64,000 nt of DNA from Palaemon carinicauda. Taxonomy: Eukaryota > Arthropoda > Malacostraca > Decapoda > Palaemonidae. The position numbers and the translations under genes are program-made. The stretch spans positions 96,269,383-96,333,382 of the forward strand of contig NC_090744.1 in NCBI RefSeq assembly GCF_036898095.1, written 5' to 3'. Positions 31,116 to 42,170 of this stretch are shown piece after piece; within the stretch, counting starts at the first letter, position 1, and each line of letters starts with the position of its first letter. Under the pieces are notes generated by a model. That model was given only the letters and a program-made list of their open reading frames with translations. It was not told the origin of the DNA and ran no database searches.

Positions 31116-33191
31116 GCATCCCCGGAGCAAAAGTCTGCGGCTCGGGCCACACTGAAGGTGTGGATTGGTGGTTTTGCCCGGAATGTAAAGTCTAAGCGGC
31201 CGTACGTCCTATCTGAGGACTACTGCACCATGGTTTACCCCAACGCCAAGTCTTCAGCTGCTGTGGCTAGGCATGTGGCAGCTCCCATCATTGCCCACAT
31301 TGATGCCACTATAACGGGTCTCATCGACCCAGAGCAAGATCCATCGGACGCCCCCGGAGGTCTGGAGGACAATGTTGCCTCCATGAACCTGGACGTCGAA
31401 CCAATGTTGCTAGACGAGCCGGATACAGGTAGGGTGGTAAGTGAGGCAGGTGTGTCCGGCGCTGAGTTTCCTATCCTCAGCCCCGCTCTTTCTTCTTCTT
31501 CTGATCGCTCTTCCTTTCTTGGATTTTCTGGGGACCGTGATTCGTCTCAACGTTCATACCCGGTTCCCCCTAAGGATAAGTCTACTTCAAGGACCTTACC
31601 CAAAGCTCGCAAGCCTCACAAGACTTCTCATGGCTCTAAACCTGGTACAAACCCGTCTTCAAAGACCTCTGGTTCCTCCTCTAAGTCTCACGACCCGGGA
31701 GTTCCTTCCGCCCCTCCTGCTGCTAGCCCGGGCCTTTCCGAATCAGCTATGCTTCGCATCGTGTCGGAGATGCAGGAAAAGTTGGTTTCGGAGATGCAGT
31801 CGAGGATGGACACGATGTTCTCTAACTTCGGTCAGAGAATTGGGGCTTTAGAGCAAGGAGCTCCGGAGAGAGTCCAAAGCTCTCTCATACCGGATGCCTC
31901 TAAGCTCCCGCCGTTTGCCAAGAACAACCCCTGGCGGATGGCTCTTCATTCCCCGTTCTCAGACGGAATGTTGACTCTGGAGGGCCTTGGCACTCGCCCT
32001 CTAGAGGACTTTGAATTCTTTCCTCCGGGTCTGGCATTTCCATTTCATGGTTATGCCAGACTTACCGAGGAAGCTTTAGTCCGATTAGACAAGGTCCCCA
32101 AAGAGACGGTCATCTTCCCGAAAGAGCAAGCCCAATCTGTTTGGGCCAGATTTTTGAATGACATCGGCTGCACTAACACCATGCTGACGCCTCATAAAAG
32201 CTCCTTTACGATGTTCTTAATGGACAAGAACACCTTGACTCCATGCGTCAATAAGGTGGCAGAGCTTGCCTTTCAATATGCTCTGGAGGAGAAGCCCTTG
32301 CCTCCCATCCGAGAGGTGGATCCAATCTCCCTCCTTCTTCCCTCAGGTATTGAGTGTTGGGACAACGTCCATACCACCTTTACCTCCGGCAAGCTTGCAG
32401 CAGACTGTGCCTCAGTCTTGTTTAGTGAGAAGCTTCCCCGTCTCCCGGAATCTCTCATTAAACAGGAATATGATTCCCGCCTACGTGTTGGCCGTACTCT
32501 AAACCTGGCCACATCCACGGAGTCGATAGCCTTGACTTACGATACGGAGAGTATTTTTAAGTCTCTCAACAAGGCTACGCTACAGTCGTTATATTATGAC
32601 TTATATGACTTTGCTACTGCTAAACGCAGATGTCGCAAGCATGTTCTAGCTGAGGCGACGATTAGGCATGAACCTAATAAACTCATCCGGTCCTCCTGTT
32701 GGGGTTCAAATCTCTTCCCCGAGGATCTCGTAGAGGAAGTCTTGGCGGAGGCCACTAGGGTTAATCAGAGCCTTAAAGCCCGTTGGGGTTTGACCCCTAA
32801 ACGCAAGTATGACCCCGCAAATTATCAAGCCCGGGGTAGGAAGAAGCTTAGACCATATACCTCCACCCAGTTCAGGCAACAACAGAGTGCTTCATCCAAC
32901 TTCCGGCTGCCTCTTCCTCCATCTTCTGTTGCCCCTGCACAGCCTTCCACCTCTCGGGCTCCTTCGGATGACTATGTCACCGTTCTGCTACCTAAGAGCC
33001 AGCTTTCTGGTGCCTCCGCCACTTCCCCTGCCTTTAACCAGTCCTACGAGGCTCATAGCTCTTCCCAGAGTTATGGTAGAGGTAGAGGCTACCACCGTGG
33101 CTCTAACCAGAACAAAGGCAGGGGAAGAGCCTTTCGCAGAGGAAAGAACTTCCGAGGCGGACGTGGAGGCAACTCCTCAAACCAATACTGA
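31116..33191 (+). CDS. DIRS-B gag, exon 2
   Basis: 691 codons after splicing (748 aa total with exon 1). A Ser/Pro/Lys-rich linker (residues ~170-250), a coiled-coil-like stretch (MLRIVSEMQEKLVSEMQSRM) and a capsid-like domain (PEDLVEEVLAEATRVNQSL near the end) are visible. The C-terminus is a Gly/Arg-rich box (RGRGYHRGSNQNKGRGRAFR) of the type that binds RNA. The RT frame overlaps the last ~380 nt. No frameshifts were seen. Confidence 0.85.
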   Translation, partial: ASPEQKSAARATLKVWIGGFARNVKSKRPYVLSEDYCTMVYPNAKSSAAVARHVAAPIIAHIDATITGLIDPEQDPSDAPGGLEDNVASMNLDVEPMLLDEPDTGRVVSEAGVSGAEFPILSPALSSSSDRSSFLGFSGDRDSSQRSYPVPPKDKSTSRTLPKARKPHKTSHGSKPGTNPSSKTSGSSSKSHDPGVPSAPPAASPGLSESAMLRIVSEMQEKLVSEMQSRMDTMFSNFGQRIGALEQGAPERVQSSLIPDASKLPPFAKNNPWRMALHSPFSDGMLTLEGLGTRPLEDFEFFPPGLAFPFHGYARLTEEALVRLDKVPKETVIFPKEQAQSVWARFLNDIGCTNTMLTPHKSSFTMFLMDKNTLTPCVNKVAELAFQYALEEKPLPPIREVDPISLLLPSGIECWDNVHTTFTSGKLAADCASVLFSEKLPRLPESLIKQEYDSRLRVGRTLNLATSTESIALTYDTESIFKSLNKATLQSLYYDLYDFATAKRRCRKHVLAEATIRHEPNKLIRSSCWGSNLFPEDLVEEVLAEATRVNQSLKARWGLTPKRKYDPANYQARGRKKLRPYTSTQFRQQQSASSNFRLPLPPSSVAPAQPSTSRAPSDDYVTVLLPKSQLSGASATSPAFNQSYEAHSSSQSYGRGRGYHRGSNQNKGRGRAFRRGKNFRGGRGGNSSNQY

Positions 33192-35025
33192 GGTGCAGCA
33201 GGTAGGGGGGAGGCTCTATGCCTTCCGCAACAAATGGAGGTTCAGTCCCTGGGCGTTCAGTATCATCTCCAAGGGACTAGGGTGGAGTTGGATTCAAGGA
33301 CCTCCTCCTCCGAACAAATTTCGTCAACATTCCACTCCGGACCTGGTCGAATTTGTCCAGGAACTTTTACAAAAGAATGCCATACAAGAAACGAAACATC
33401 TGAAGTTTCAAGGTCGGCTGTTCAGTGTTCCGAAGAAGGATTCAGACAAGAGAAGAGTGATTCTAGATCTATCCCTTCTCAACTTGTCCATTCAATGCGA
33501 CAAGTTTCGAATGCTTACCGTCTCGCAGGTGCGGACCTTACTTCCCCGTGGGGCCGTCACCACCTCTATCGATCTTACAGACGCCTACTATCACGTCCCG
33601 ATAGCGAGACACTTCCGTCCGTACCTAGGCTTTCGCTTAGGGGACAAAAGTTACTCCTTCAAGGTGATGCCTTTCGGGCTCAACATTGCCCCAAGGATCT
33701 TCACAAAGCTAGCAGAAGTCGCTGTTCAGGAACTCAGGAATCAAGGGATTCAAGTAGTAGCCTATCTGGACGACTGGCTCATTTGGTCAGACACCTCCCA
33801 AAATTGCCTAAAAGCCACTCACAAAGTCATCCATTATCTTCAATCTCTAGGCTTCCAGATCAACTTCAAGAAGTCCCGTCTTCTTCCAAAATCGAAGTTC
33901 CAATGGCTCGGCCTGCAATGGGATCTTATATCTCATACTCTGTGTCTTCCCAGACCCAAGAGGTTAGAGATTGCAAGAAACACCAAACGCTTTCTCAAAG
34001 ACAAAGTAAGTTCCAGACGGCTTCAAGAGAAGATTCTGGGTTCCCTTCAGTTTGCCTCAGTGACGGATCTTCTTCTGAAGGCAAAATTGAAAGATATCAA
34101 TCGTGTCTGGCGTTCGAGGGCGAACCGGAAGCTCCGGGACAGGAAAGTCCGCCTTCCTCCCATTCTACGGGAAAGACTTCTTCCTTGGACAAGAGCAAAC
34201 AGTCTGTCAAAGTCAGTTCCCCTTCGATTTCCGCCCCCGGAATTAATCATTCACACAGACGCATCCCTATCAGGTTGGGGCGGCTATTCTCAGCTCAAGA
34301 AAGTTCAAGGTCTTTGGACTCCCTTGTTCCGCCATTTTCACATCAATGTGCTAGAGGCCATGGCAGTTCTTCTAACCCTGAAACGTCTCGCTCTTCCCAA
34401 GAAACAACACCTTCGTCTGGTCCTCGACAGCGAAGTGGTGGTCCGCTGCCTCAACAGAGGCGGGTCAAAGTCAGGGCCTCTGAACCATGTTCTAATAGCC
34501 ATATTCTCCCTAGCAGCCTCGAACCGTTGGCATCTTTCAGCTGTCCACCTGGCGGGAGTCCGGAATGTAGTGGCAGACGCCCTGTCCCGGACCTCCCCTC
34601 TAGAATCGGAATGGTCACTCGATCTAAAGTCATTTCGGTGGATTCTCTCTCAGGTTCCCGGTCTCCAAGTGGACCTCTTCGCCACGGAATCCAACCACAA
34701 ATTGAGAGTATATGTGGCTCCCAATCTAGACCCTCAGGCTTACGCCACAGACGCCATGTCACAGAATTGGGACAACTGGGAAAAGATTTATCTCTTTCCC
34801 CCGGTGAATCTTTTGCTGAAAGTTCTAGACAAACTGAGATCCTTCAAGGGACAAGTAGCCTTGGTCGCACCCAACTGGCCCAAGAGCAACTGGTATCCTC
34901 TCCTGCGGGAGTTGAGACTATACCCTCACCCGATACCCAATCCGGTTCTGTCTCAGATAGTACAAACACGCGTTGTGTACGCTTTCTCAAACATTCAGAG
35001 CGCCCTAACTTTATGGACTTTATGA
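32809..35025 (+). CDS. DIRS-B reverse transcriptase-RNase H
   Basis: 738-codon frame. The first ~130 codons overlap gag and are probably not all used. The conserved part begins at VGGRLYAFRNKWRFSPWAF (~33206). RT motifs: LFSVPKKDSDKRRVILDLS, SIDLTDAYYHVPI, MPFGLNIAPRIFTKL and catalytic VVAYLDDWLIWSD. RNase H: IIHTDASLSGWGGYS, NVLEAMAVLLTL, VLDSEVVVRCL and RNVVADALSR. The usual DIRS spacer follows (QVDLFATESNHKLRVYV...NWDNWEKIYLFPPVNLL). The stop TGA (35023-35025) overlaps an ATG in the YR frame. How RT is translated relative to gag (frameshift, reinitiation or separate mRNA) is not shown. Confidence 0.93.
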   Translation: MTPQIIKPGVGRSLDHIPPPSSGNNRVLHPTSGCLFLHLLLPLHSLPPLGLLRMTMSPFCYLRASFLVPPPLPLPLTSPTRLIALPRVMVEVEATTVALTRTKAGEEPFAEERTSEADVEATPQTNTEVQQVGGRLYAFRNKWRFSPWAFSIISKGLGWSWIQGPPPPNKFRQHSTPDLVEFVQELLQKNAIQETKHLKFQGRLFSVPKKDSDKRRVILDLSLLNLSIQCDKFRMLTVSQVRTLLPRGAVTTSIDLTDAYYHVPIARHFRPYLGFRLGDKSYSFKVMPFGLNIAPRIFTKLAEVAVQELRNQGIQVVAYLDDWLIWSDTSQNCLKATHKVIHYLQSLGFQINFKKSRLLPKSKFQWLGLQWDLISHTLCLPRPKRLEIARNTKRFLKDKVSSRRLQEKILGSLQFASVTDLLLKAKLKDINRVWRSRANRKLRDRKVRLPPILRERLLPWTRANSLSKSVPLRFPPPELIIHTDASLSGWGGYSQLKKVQGLWTPLFRHFHINVLEAMAVLLTLKRLALPKKQHLRLVLDSEVVVRCLNRGGSKSGPLNHVLIAIFSLAASNRWHLSAVHLAGVRNVVADALSRTSPLESEWSLDLKSFRWILSQVPGLQVDLFATESNHKLRVYVAPNLDPQAYATDAMSQNWDNWEKIYLFPPVNLLLKVLDKLRSFKGQVALVAPNWPKSNWYPLLRELRLYPHPIPNPVLSQIVQTRVVYAFSNIQSALTLWTL

Positions 35026-35987
35026 AGTTTGCGGCTATGCATGGTGCCAATATTGATCCTCAAAACACCTTGTTCCTAGAATCAGATAAACGGGATTCCA
35101 CCATCCGTCAGTATGACTCTGCAGTTAAAAAGTTGGCAAAATTTTTAATAGACTCAGACGTGAACTGTATGAACTTGAACCTTACAGTCACTTTCTTTAG
35201 ATCTTTATTAGAATCAGGTCTGGCAGCCAATACTATCACCACTATTAAATCGGCTCTGAAAAAGATCTTCCTAGTGGGTTTTAACATAGACTTAACCGAC
35301 TCTTTGTTAGCTTCAATTCCGAAAGCTTGTGCCAGACTGAAACCGGTTACTCGTCCTACCCCGGTGACCTGGTTCCTTAATGACGTACTCAAATTGGCTT
35401 CTGATACCATTAACAGTTCTTGTGATTACATGCCCCTTCTCAGGAAAACACTTTTCCTAGTGAGCTTGGCTTCCGGGGCAAGAATTTCTGAATTGGCAGC
35501 CTTGTCGAGAGACCCGGGTCATATTGACTTTCTGCCTTCAGGAGAGGTCCTTCTTTCTCCTAACAAATTCTTTTTGGCTAAGAATGAAGACCCTCAAAAC
35601 AGATGGACCTCCTGGAAAATTGTTCCCCTCACGCAAGATCCGTCGCTGTGCCCTGTCACTACTCTTAGGTCTTATCTATCCCGGACCTCCTCTAACTCCT
35701 CGGGGCCTCTATTCGTTAGAGAACAAGGCGGTACCATTACTATTAAAGGGATCAGGCAACAAATTTTGTATTTTATTAAACAAGCTAACCCTGACTCTTT
35801 TCCTCTTGCACATGATATCAGGGCGGTTGCCACCTCGGTGAACTTCTTTCACCACATGAATTTTACAGACCTTTCCAGGTATACAGGGTGGAAATCACCG
35901 TCAGTGTTCAAGAAACACTACCTTAAACATTTGGAAGCCCTAAAATTTTCTACAGTAGCCGCAGGGAGCGTAGTTACTCCCGAGTAA
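34990..35987 (+). CDS. DIRS-B tyrosine recombinase
   Basis: The conserved YR domain starts near 35010. ATGs at 35013 and 35022 are in frame, the second overlapping the RT stop as ATGA. The frame is in fact open back to 33234 (917 codons), through the whole RT region. N-terminal core-binding part: DSTIRQYDSAVKKLAKFLI. Catalytic part: first Arg in SLASGARISELAAL, HxxR in LAHDIRAVATS, nucleophile Tyr in FKKHYLKHLEAL near the end. The protein ends at 35987. Role: resolves and integrates the circular DNA intermediate. All catalytic residues are present. Confidence 0.93.
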
Positions 35988-36293
35988 CTCACAGGTTAAT
36001 GCCTTGACTCTTTATCTCTCCCTCTTACCTGCCTCATTTATACCCTATTGTATTCGTTGGTCTCGCACCTGAATACTGTTATTATATTTGTAAATTTTTA
36101 TGCTCCTGAGTATCTGTATATATTATCACTCACGGCATTATTATACCTACCTTATTGGATTTATGTTCATATTTAAGATACCCTTATAATTGTTTTTTGG
36201 TACTCATCTCTGATTAAAGCATCCTGTATTTCTCTTACGCTTATGTTTTTTCCTTTATTTTGCAAGTTTGGTGACATTTTTCTCTTGTATAGA

Positions 36294-36384
36294 TTCACTG
36301 GGCGGCACAGGTTCGAGCCCAGAAAGGGGATTTTGACGTAGGAAAAATCTATTTCTGGGCGAGGGACCTGTGCCGCCCAGTGAA
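36294..36384 (+). repeat. DIRS-B internal complementary region
   Basis: It consists of TCACTGGGCGGCACAGGTTC...CCCAGAAA (complement of the left end) joined to GGGGATTTTGACGTAGGAAA...CCGCCCAGTGA (complement of the right end). It therefore predicts the junction AAAATCCCC/TTTCTGGG. Confidence 0.92.
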
Positions 36385-36424
36385 CCCTCCCAGCTCCTCT
36401 CCCTTGGAGTCCCCAAACTTTGGG

Positions 36425-36725
36425 TGCTAAGGAGTTGGGTTCTGAGCGGATGCATTGTAGTAGTACCGAGTGAGGTTGAACGGCTCTCCTCTATTGGGGT
36501 TCTCTGTCGTGGATTAATCTAAATAGTGCGGGACCTCTGGAATATACGCCCAATTTTATACCGACACCAATAGGTGAGCGAGCTAGTTAACCTAGCACTC
36601 CTTTACATTTTTTCTCTGGTATATTTAGCAGTAAATTACCTAAGAATAAGTGCTAAATGGAGCTTATTCACTGGGCGGCACAGGTCCCTCGCCCAGAAAT
36701 AGATTTTTCCTACGTCAAAATCCCC
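36425..36725 (+). repeat. DIRS-B right ITR
   Basis: Complement of 29070-29347, extended outward by the segment GATTTTTCCTACGTCAAAAT that is also found in the ICR. Confidence 0.92.
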
Positions 36726-36986
36726 TATTTAAAAGATTTTGTTGTTGTTGCATATTGCTTAAAGAATGGGAAAAGGCATCAAACAACTTATAGGAAATAT
36801 GTAATCAAAATTTATACACATTTCTTTTTCAGTATTCTGAAGGTGTTATTGGCGGGTGATATTGGTTGACTTAATTTCATTCCTTATTTTTCTTCATTGC
36901 AGGCCTTTTCATTATTTTTTATTGGTTCTTGTTTGCAACTGATACTTTTGTTTTGATTTTAAATCAAGGTGCCTTTTGTAATGCAG

Positions 36987-37131
36987 GGTGTTGGGTGCTA
37001 TGCTACAGAAGCGTACTGGAGAAATAAGTCCTGATGCAGTCTTGAGTGTACCAGAGTTACCATTGAATCCGGATGAATACTATGGCTTTAATAACATAGC
37101 AAAACTTTCTCCTGTATCACCTTCGGGCATA
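36987..37131 (+). CDS. TUBGCP6: GCP6-like, coding exon 5
   Basis: 145 nt, acceptor TTTGTAATGCAG, donor GGCATA/GTAAGT, phase 2 in, phase 0 out. Encodes VLGAMLQKRTGEISPDAVLS and then VPELPLNPDEYYGFNNIAKL. The GCP6 counterpart is the LFGALVHSRTYDMDVRLGLP...PVPDNADLSGLAIKVP stretch; spacing and order agree. Intron 5 (37132-53180, about 16 kb) holds DIRS-C, a Tigger relic, R and DIRS-D. Confidence 0.86.
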
Positions 37132-37458
37132 GTAAGTAGCTGTCTTTGTTAGTAGCTATAAAATAAGCATTGCATAAAGTTCTTTATTGAGCTCAAAAGC
37201 AATTGAGAGTTGTCCGTAATTGAAATACAAACCTACGCTATTTATTAGGGGTATTACTTTTGGCAGAGCTGAAAGGACGAGCCATTAAAATTTAGCGAGG
37301 GTTAACTACACACACCTGTGACTGAGCTCACTTTGCTTTTAGCTCTGATGGTGAATAGTCGTTACCGCTCTTCATCCTCGCAATTTTTGGACTGCCATTT
37401 AATGCTTTTTATGCTTTCTCTTTCCATTGTTTGTGTGTGCGTTGACTTCTGCGGCGTC

Positions 37459-40400
37459 AATGCGTATCTGCCCTGGTCCTGAGGGCTGCACCTGCGGTAC
37501 CTTAATGTCCGCCGAGGATATGGATCCTCACACCCTTTGCCCTATCTGCAGAGGACAACGGTGTGATGTGTTGGATAAGTGTACTGTATTAAGTATTGCG
37601 GGTGGTCTGCCTCTCAGTGGGAAAGGTTTCAGCTACGGCGTAAGAAGAAGTCTAAGTGGAACTCTTCGCCTTTAAAGGTTACTTTCAAGCAGAAGAAAAC
37701 CAAGGCTTCTTCTTCCGAAGCTCCTGCTCGTTCGGCCTCCTCCGGGGGACAGTCGAGTAGTAGCGCAGGCCACTTAATTCGGGGACAACCTTGGTCCTCG
37801 AGAGACAGTGTTGCTCCCGCTAGCGAAGCGGCCTGCCTCTCCTCCCATGTCACTTTCTCCTCTACAGGTTTGTCTGTCCTACGGGTTACTAGGTCCACGC
37901 TTCAAGGAGGCCCTGCTACAGCTACTTTGCCGGGGTGCTAGTATGCAGCAATTGTCGACATCAGAGTTAGATCCTCTGGCACTTGTCGACGTTCTAGTAT
38001 CAGAGGAGTCATCTGCTGCCCTGCCTGCTGACGTTCCTGCCTCTTCTGCCGTTGCCGAAGACTGCGCTTCCCGTTGCTGAATATCCTTCGAAGGGGGAGC
38101 AAAGTCCTAGGCATGTATCTCCTTAGAGTGTTTCTCCCTGCCAAGGGAGTTCACTTATAGACTTCTCTTCGGAGGACTGCTGCTAACGGTCAGCTTGCTG
38201 ATCCTCCGGCCCCTAAAGGGCGTCACCGTGAACATTGTTCCCGATGTGCTAACACTCCTCTTCGCCTTAGAGGTGCTTCTTCGCCATTGGTGAAGAGACG
38301 CCTCTTTGGCTCGTCAGCTTCGTCCTCGCAGTCCTCGAAGGAGGAGGAGCCTTCTCGTCCGACATCACCTGGTTCCTGATCTGCGCATGCCTCCGGACCT
38401 TCTTCTATCGACGTAGCTGCTAGTCCTCGAACCTCGGTTCAGGACTCTACACCTGAGGATAGCGCACGCTCCCCTTCGGAGGATGTTCGTCTTTTTGAAG
38501 GACTCATCCTTTCGCCAGACCATCGTCTAATGCTCGTCAGAATTTATATCGCCAACTCACCAACCTCCTACTCGTCAGTCTCCTGCTCACTCTCCTAGTT
38601 CCCGATTCCTACCTTTCGTCATCTGCCTGCGCGCCAATCACCTGCGCATCAGTCACCTGTGCATACTTCATCTGTGCGTCCTGATGATTCTGTTCGTCTT
38701 GTTTCTGTTGGCCAACGCATCTGGCTTCTGCCTCTCACCAGCATTCCCCTAAGCAACGAGTCACGTCGGAACATCATTCGCCCGGCCGCGCACCTGCTGT
38801 CCACCGCCCAACCTCGCTTAAATCACCTTCGACAGTTACAGCTTTAAGTGCGCCTAAGCAGAAGCATGCGCCGCATCAGCAGTTGCCAAAGCGTTGGCGT
38901 TTGGTCGTCGATGTTTGCCCACTGGTCATTAATCAGTGTAACCTCAACGGTATGTAGCATGTCAATCGCCACCTATGCGCCAGCGTTTGCGAACACTTCA
39001 GCCTTTGCCGACTCATCAACGCTCTCCAACTCGGCAACGATCGCCATCTCGTCAGCGTTCGCTTACTCTTTAGAGTTCTTTGCGTCAGTCTTCACCAACA
39101 AGGTGATGCTTGCCAACGCGTAAACGCTCGCCAACTTGCAGGCATCCACAGCAACATCTTGATGCGCAGACAGAAGACATCAGCCATCATCCTGCGCCGA
39201 CTTCCAAGAAGTCACGTCATCCCATGGAGGCACAGGTAGGTGATCACAATGGAAATGAGCTGGAACGGAAAGGTAGGCTATCGCCCTCCAGACCATCAGT
39301 CCTCTCTCCGAGAAAAGGCAATGTCCCAGTTCGCAGATCACCGTCACACCATTCCCCTCCCCTCAAACGTATAACATTACGACCCGCGGGGAAAGAGGGA
39401 AAGGACACTTCTGGATATTTTAATATCACGAAAATACCGGCACCTAAGGCGGACCCATGTTGAGACTCGTCAAAGGGAACCTACGCTTTCCTTCCCTTCG
39501 GGGGATCTATCAGACAGCACCAGCGTCAGCAAGCAGCCCTAGTACAGAGCCATCAACAAGGCAGTTATGCAAGCCTTTGGGCTTATCCTTTCATTCCTCG
39601 CCTCAGAAGCTTCTGAGAACCTCCAACAGTCACGGTTCCAGCAGAAGAGGAAAAGAGGAGTCCTGGAGTTAGATTCTTCCTCCAGGGTTAAAATAACTCC
39701 TCTTAGGTCATCGAAGACAAGGTCGAAACTCCCCGGTTCTCCTTCCACCCGTTTTTCTGGCTCACCGCCACCAAAGCCAAGGGAATCTCGTGACGAACCT
39801 GTCTCAGTCTCCTTTCTACCACCTTCGGAGGAAGACTCCCCTCGGGACTAGACCGTCATATTTCCGGAAACAACCAGGAAGTCCAGACCATCTAGGCCTT
39901 CCATGCTGGAAGCTTACCTTCTTCCTCGCAGGGAGTTAAAAGACTCCAAAATGATGCCAAAGTCTTCTTTGAGGACTGCCAGATCCACAGAGGCGGGGTC
40001 AGGACAGTCAGCCACCCTAGAGAGGACCGCGACCCACCCCGAGATAAGCTGTCGGGGTGGATTAGGGAGACTTCGCTACCAGTCCCACTTCAAAGGGGGA
40101 ACAGAATGAGTCAGAACACGCCTTGTGGCAGGTTCTAACTCTAATGAGGCTTCTTAACGGGCTTTCTGACCCAGAGATTACCCCCCCCTCGGGAAGGCAA
40201 ATGCAAAGTCTTAGTGTCTTCTGTACTCGGAAGCCCATGAAGTCCAGTGCAGCATTGCCCTGGTCTCAGGGGCTAAAGAGTGCCCGGACTAAGATCGCCA
40301 CTGAGCTCTCCGAGTTCTCCTCCTCCCACCTCCTTGCATTCAGCAAAGGATGTACAGTATTACGAGGTCTTGGACGAACCTCGACCAGCTCTTCCACTTT

Positions 40401-41280
40401 ACTATTCTCTGGAGGAGCTGATTAAGGGGATCTTCCTAGAGAGACTCTCCAGCCGTCAGGTTGTGTTCTTGGTGGCAGAGATCCTCAACCAAGAAAAGGT
40501 CGCGAAGTATGCCATGCAGGCTACTTAATGACTAGATCTACGGTTAGGGTCTTTGGGAATCCTGGTACGGACCGAGGATTTCTTCCTTCCTTCTCTCGGG
40601 TACCCAGATCATTGAGTTCCTGGTCCACCAAGTATTGAACTTGTGGGCCAACACCATTCTTAAATGTGCAGGGACTTGGTGTCCGAGAGATTCCATCAAC
40701 AGGTCCCTAACGCCGAGATCACAAGGCTCAGGAACTCCTCTCTCTCGGGTTCCTCGTTGTTCGAGCCTAGGAACGTTGAGCAGACTGCGGAGAGGTGGTG
40801 GAAGTCCCATCAGGACTCTCTCCTCCATAGGGCCCTGATGTCCCAGTCCTGCAGCCTAACCAGCCCAAAACCTCGACGAACAAGACAGCACCGAAGAAAG
40901 TGGTGTCTAACAAGCCCTTCCCTACCAAAGACAAGAAAGGCTCAAAGTCCTCCAGGGGAGGAAAATATCCCAGAGGGAGTGTCCGCGGCTGCAAGCTCTA
41001 GGATAGATTTCCTCTGCTTGTCTGCCAGTAGGGGGATGCCTATAAAGTTGCAGAAACAGGTGGAAGCAACTCGGGGCCAATCCCTGGACAGCCTCTGTGA
41101 TTTGTTTAGGGTACTGCGTCCCGTTCATGTCATCTCCCTCTCCTGATCCACAATCCAGTGACGATAGACTCCTTTGCGATGGGATCAGCAAAGGGTCTAG
41201 CCCTTCGGGCGGAAGTCCAGACCACGTTGGAGAGAGGCGCTCTCCAAGAGGTCCTCGGCAACTCCCCAGTCTTCTTTAGT
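37459..41280 (+). pseudogene. DIRS-C gag remnant
   Basis: Begins MRICPGPEGCTCGTLMSAED at 37459 and keeps LCPICRGQRCDVLDKC, the DIRS gag Cys-rich head. Farther on, only scattered pieces are open in different frames, for example a capsid-like ALWQVLTLMRLLNGLSDPEI near 40120. Many stops and frameshifts are present. The region 38600-39200 is rich in short CATCTGCGC/TCGCCAAC-type repeats coding Ser/Pro/His. Confidence 0.65.
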
Positions 41281-41282
41281 TA

Positions 41283-41803
41283 ATCTCTCAGCTCTGAATA
41301 AGTTTGTCAAACAGACTTCGTTCAGCATGGAGACGGCAGACACAGTCAGACAAGCGGTAAGACCCCAGGACTTCATGTGCACAGTGGACCTAAAGGGCGC
41401 ATACTTCCAGATCCCAATCCATCCGTCTTCAAGGAAGTACTTAAGATTCAGCCTAGGCAACAGGAAATACCAGTTCAGGGTACTGTGCTTCGGTCTTCCC
41501 ACGGGACCCCAAGTCTTAACCAGAGTGTTCGACCTAGTTTTATCCTGGGCACACAGGATTGGCATCCGTCTCCTCCGTTATCTGGATGACTGGCTGATCC
41601 TAGAAGACTCGGTGGTAACCCTTTTACGGCACCAAGACAAACTTCTGAGGCTTTGCCAAGATCTAAGGATCATGGTAAACCTCAAGAACTCCATCCTGCT
41701 TCCCACTCAGAGACTGGTATACCTAGGAATGATTTTAGACACCAATCTCCTCAAAGCCTTTCCATCAGACGACAGGGTAATGACACTGAGAAAGGTTGTA
41801 TGA
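41283..41803 (+). pseudogene. DIRS-C reverse transcriptase fragment
   Basis: Open for ~170 codons: LSALNKFVKQTSFSMETADT, DLKGAYFQIPIHPSSRKYL, LCFGLPTGPQVLTRVFD, RYLDDWLILED and VYLGMILDTNLLKAFPS. The RT active-site motif is intact, but the frame stops at 41803. The following 41870-42079 frame keeps the linker before RNase H (PEEWMDIKWWVVDENRLRGV); RNase H itself is absent. Confidence 0.88.
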
Positions 41804-42170
41804 CCTTTTCTCAGGCGAGAAGAACTTCCGGCCCAATAGTGGCTATGTCTCTTTAGACACCTATCATCCTTGGCCCATCTAGTTCCCAGTGGCCGCCTCA
41901 GGATTCGATCCCTCCGGTGGCAACTAAATTCCTGGTTGAATCAGGATTTCGATTCCCTGGACATTCTCATCCCCATGGGACCAGAGGAATGGATGGACAT
42001 TAAGTGGTGGGTGGTAGACGAGAATCGGCTGAGGGGCGTAGATCTTCTTGTCCTCCCCCCAGAATTAATGCTATTCTGAAATGCATAATAAAAAGGGTGG
42101 GGGACCCACTGGAGACTTTCCAGTATCTCCTCACTCAAAGGATTTTCGCAACAAGTTGCGAAGATGATGT

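Larger units (their letters stand above)
29070..36725 (+). mobile_element. DIRS-B: apparently intact DIRS-type retrotransposon
   Basis: A 7.66-kb element in GCP6 intron 4 with long ITRs (29070-29347 and 36425-36725) and an ICR at 36294-36384. Gag (two exons), RT-RNase H and YR are each open without internal stops, and all catalytic motifs are visible. This is the only copy in the window that looks able to encode a full protein set. The 5' region has degenerate ~60-bp tandem units and a 54-nt poly-A run. No target duplication is visible, as expected for YR integration. Its ITRs are unrelated in sequence to those of DIRS-A and DIRS-D. Confidence 0.93.
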
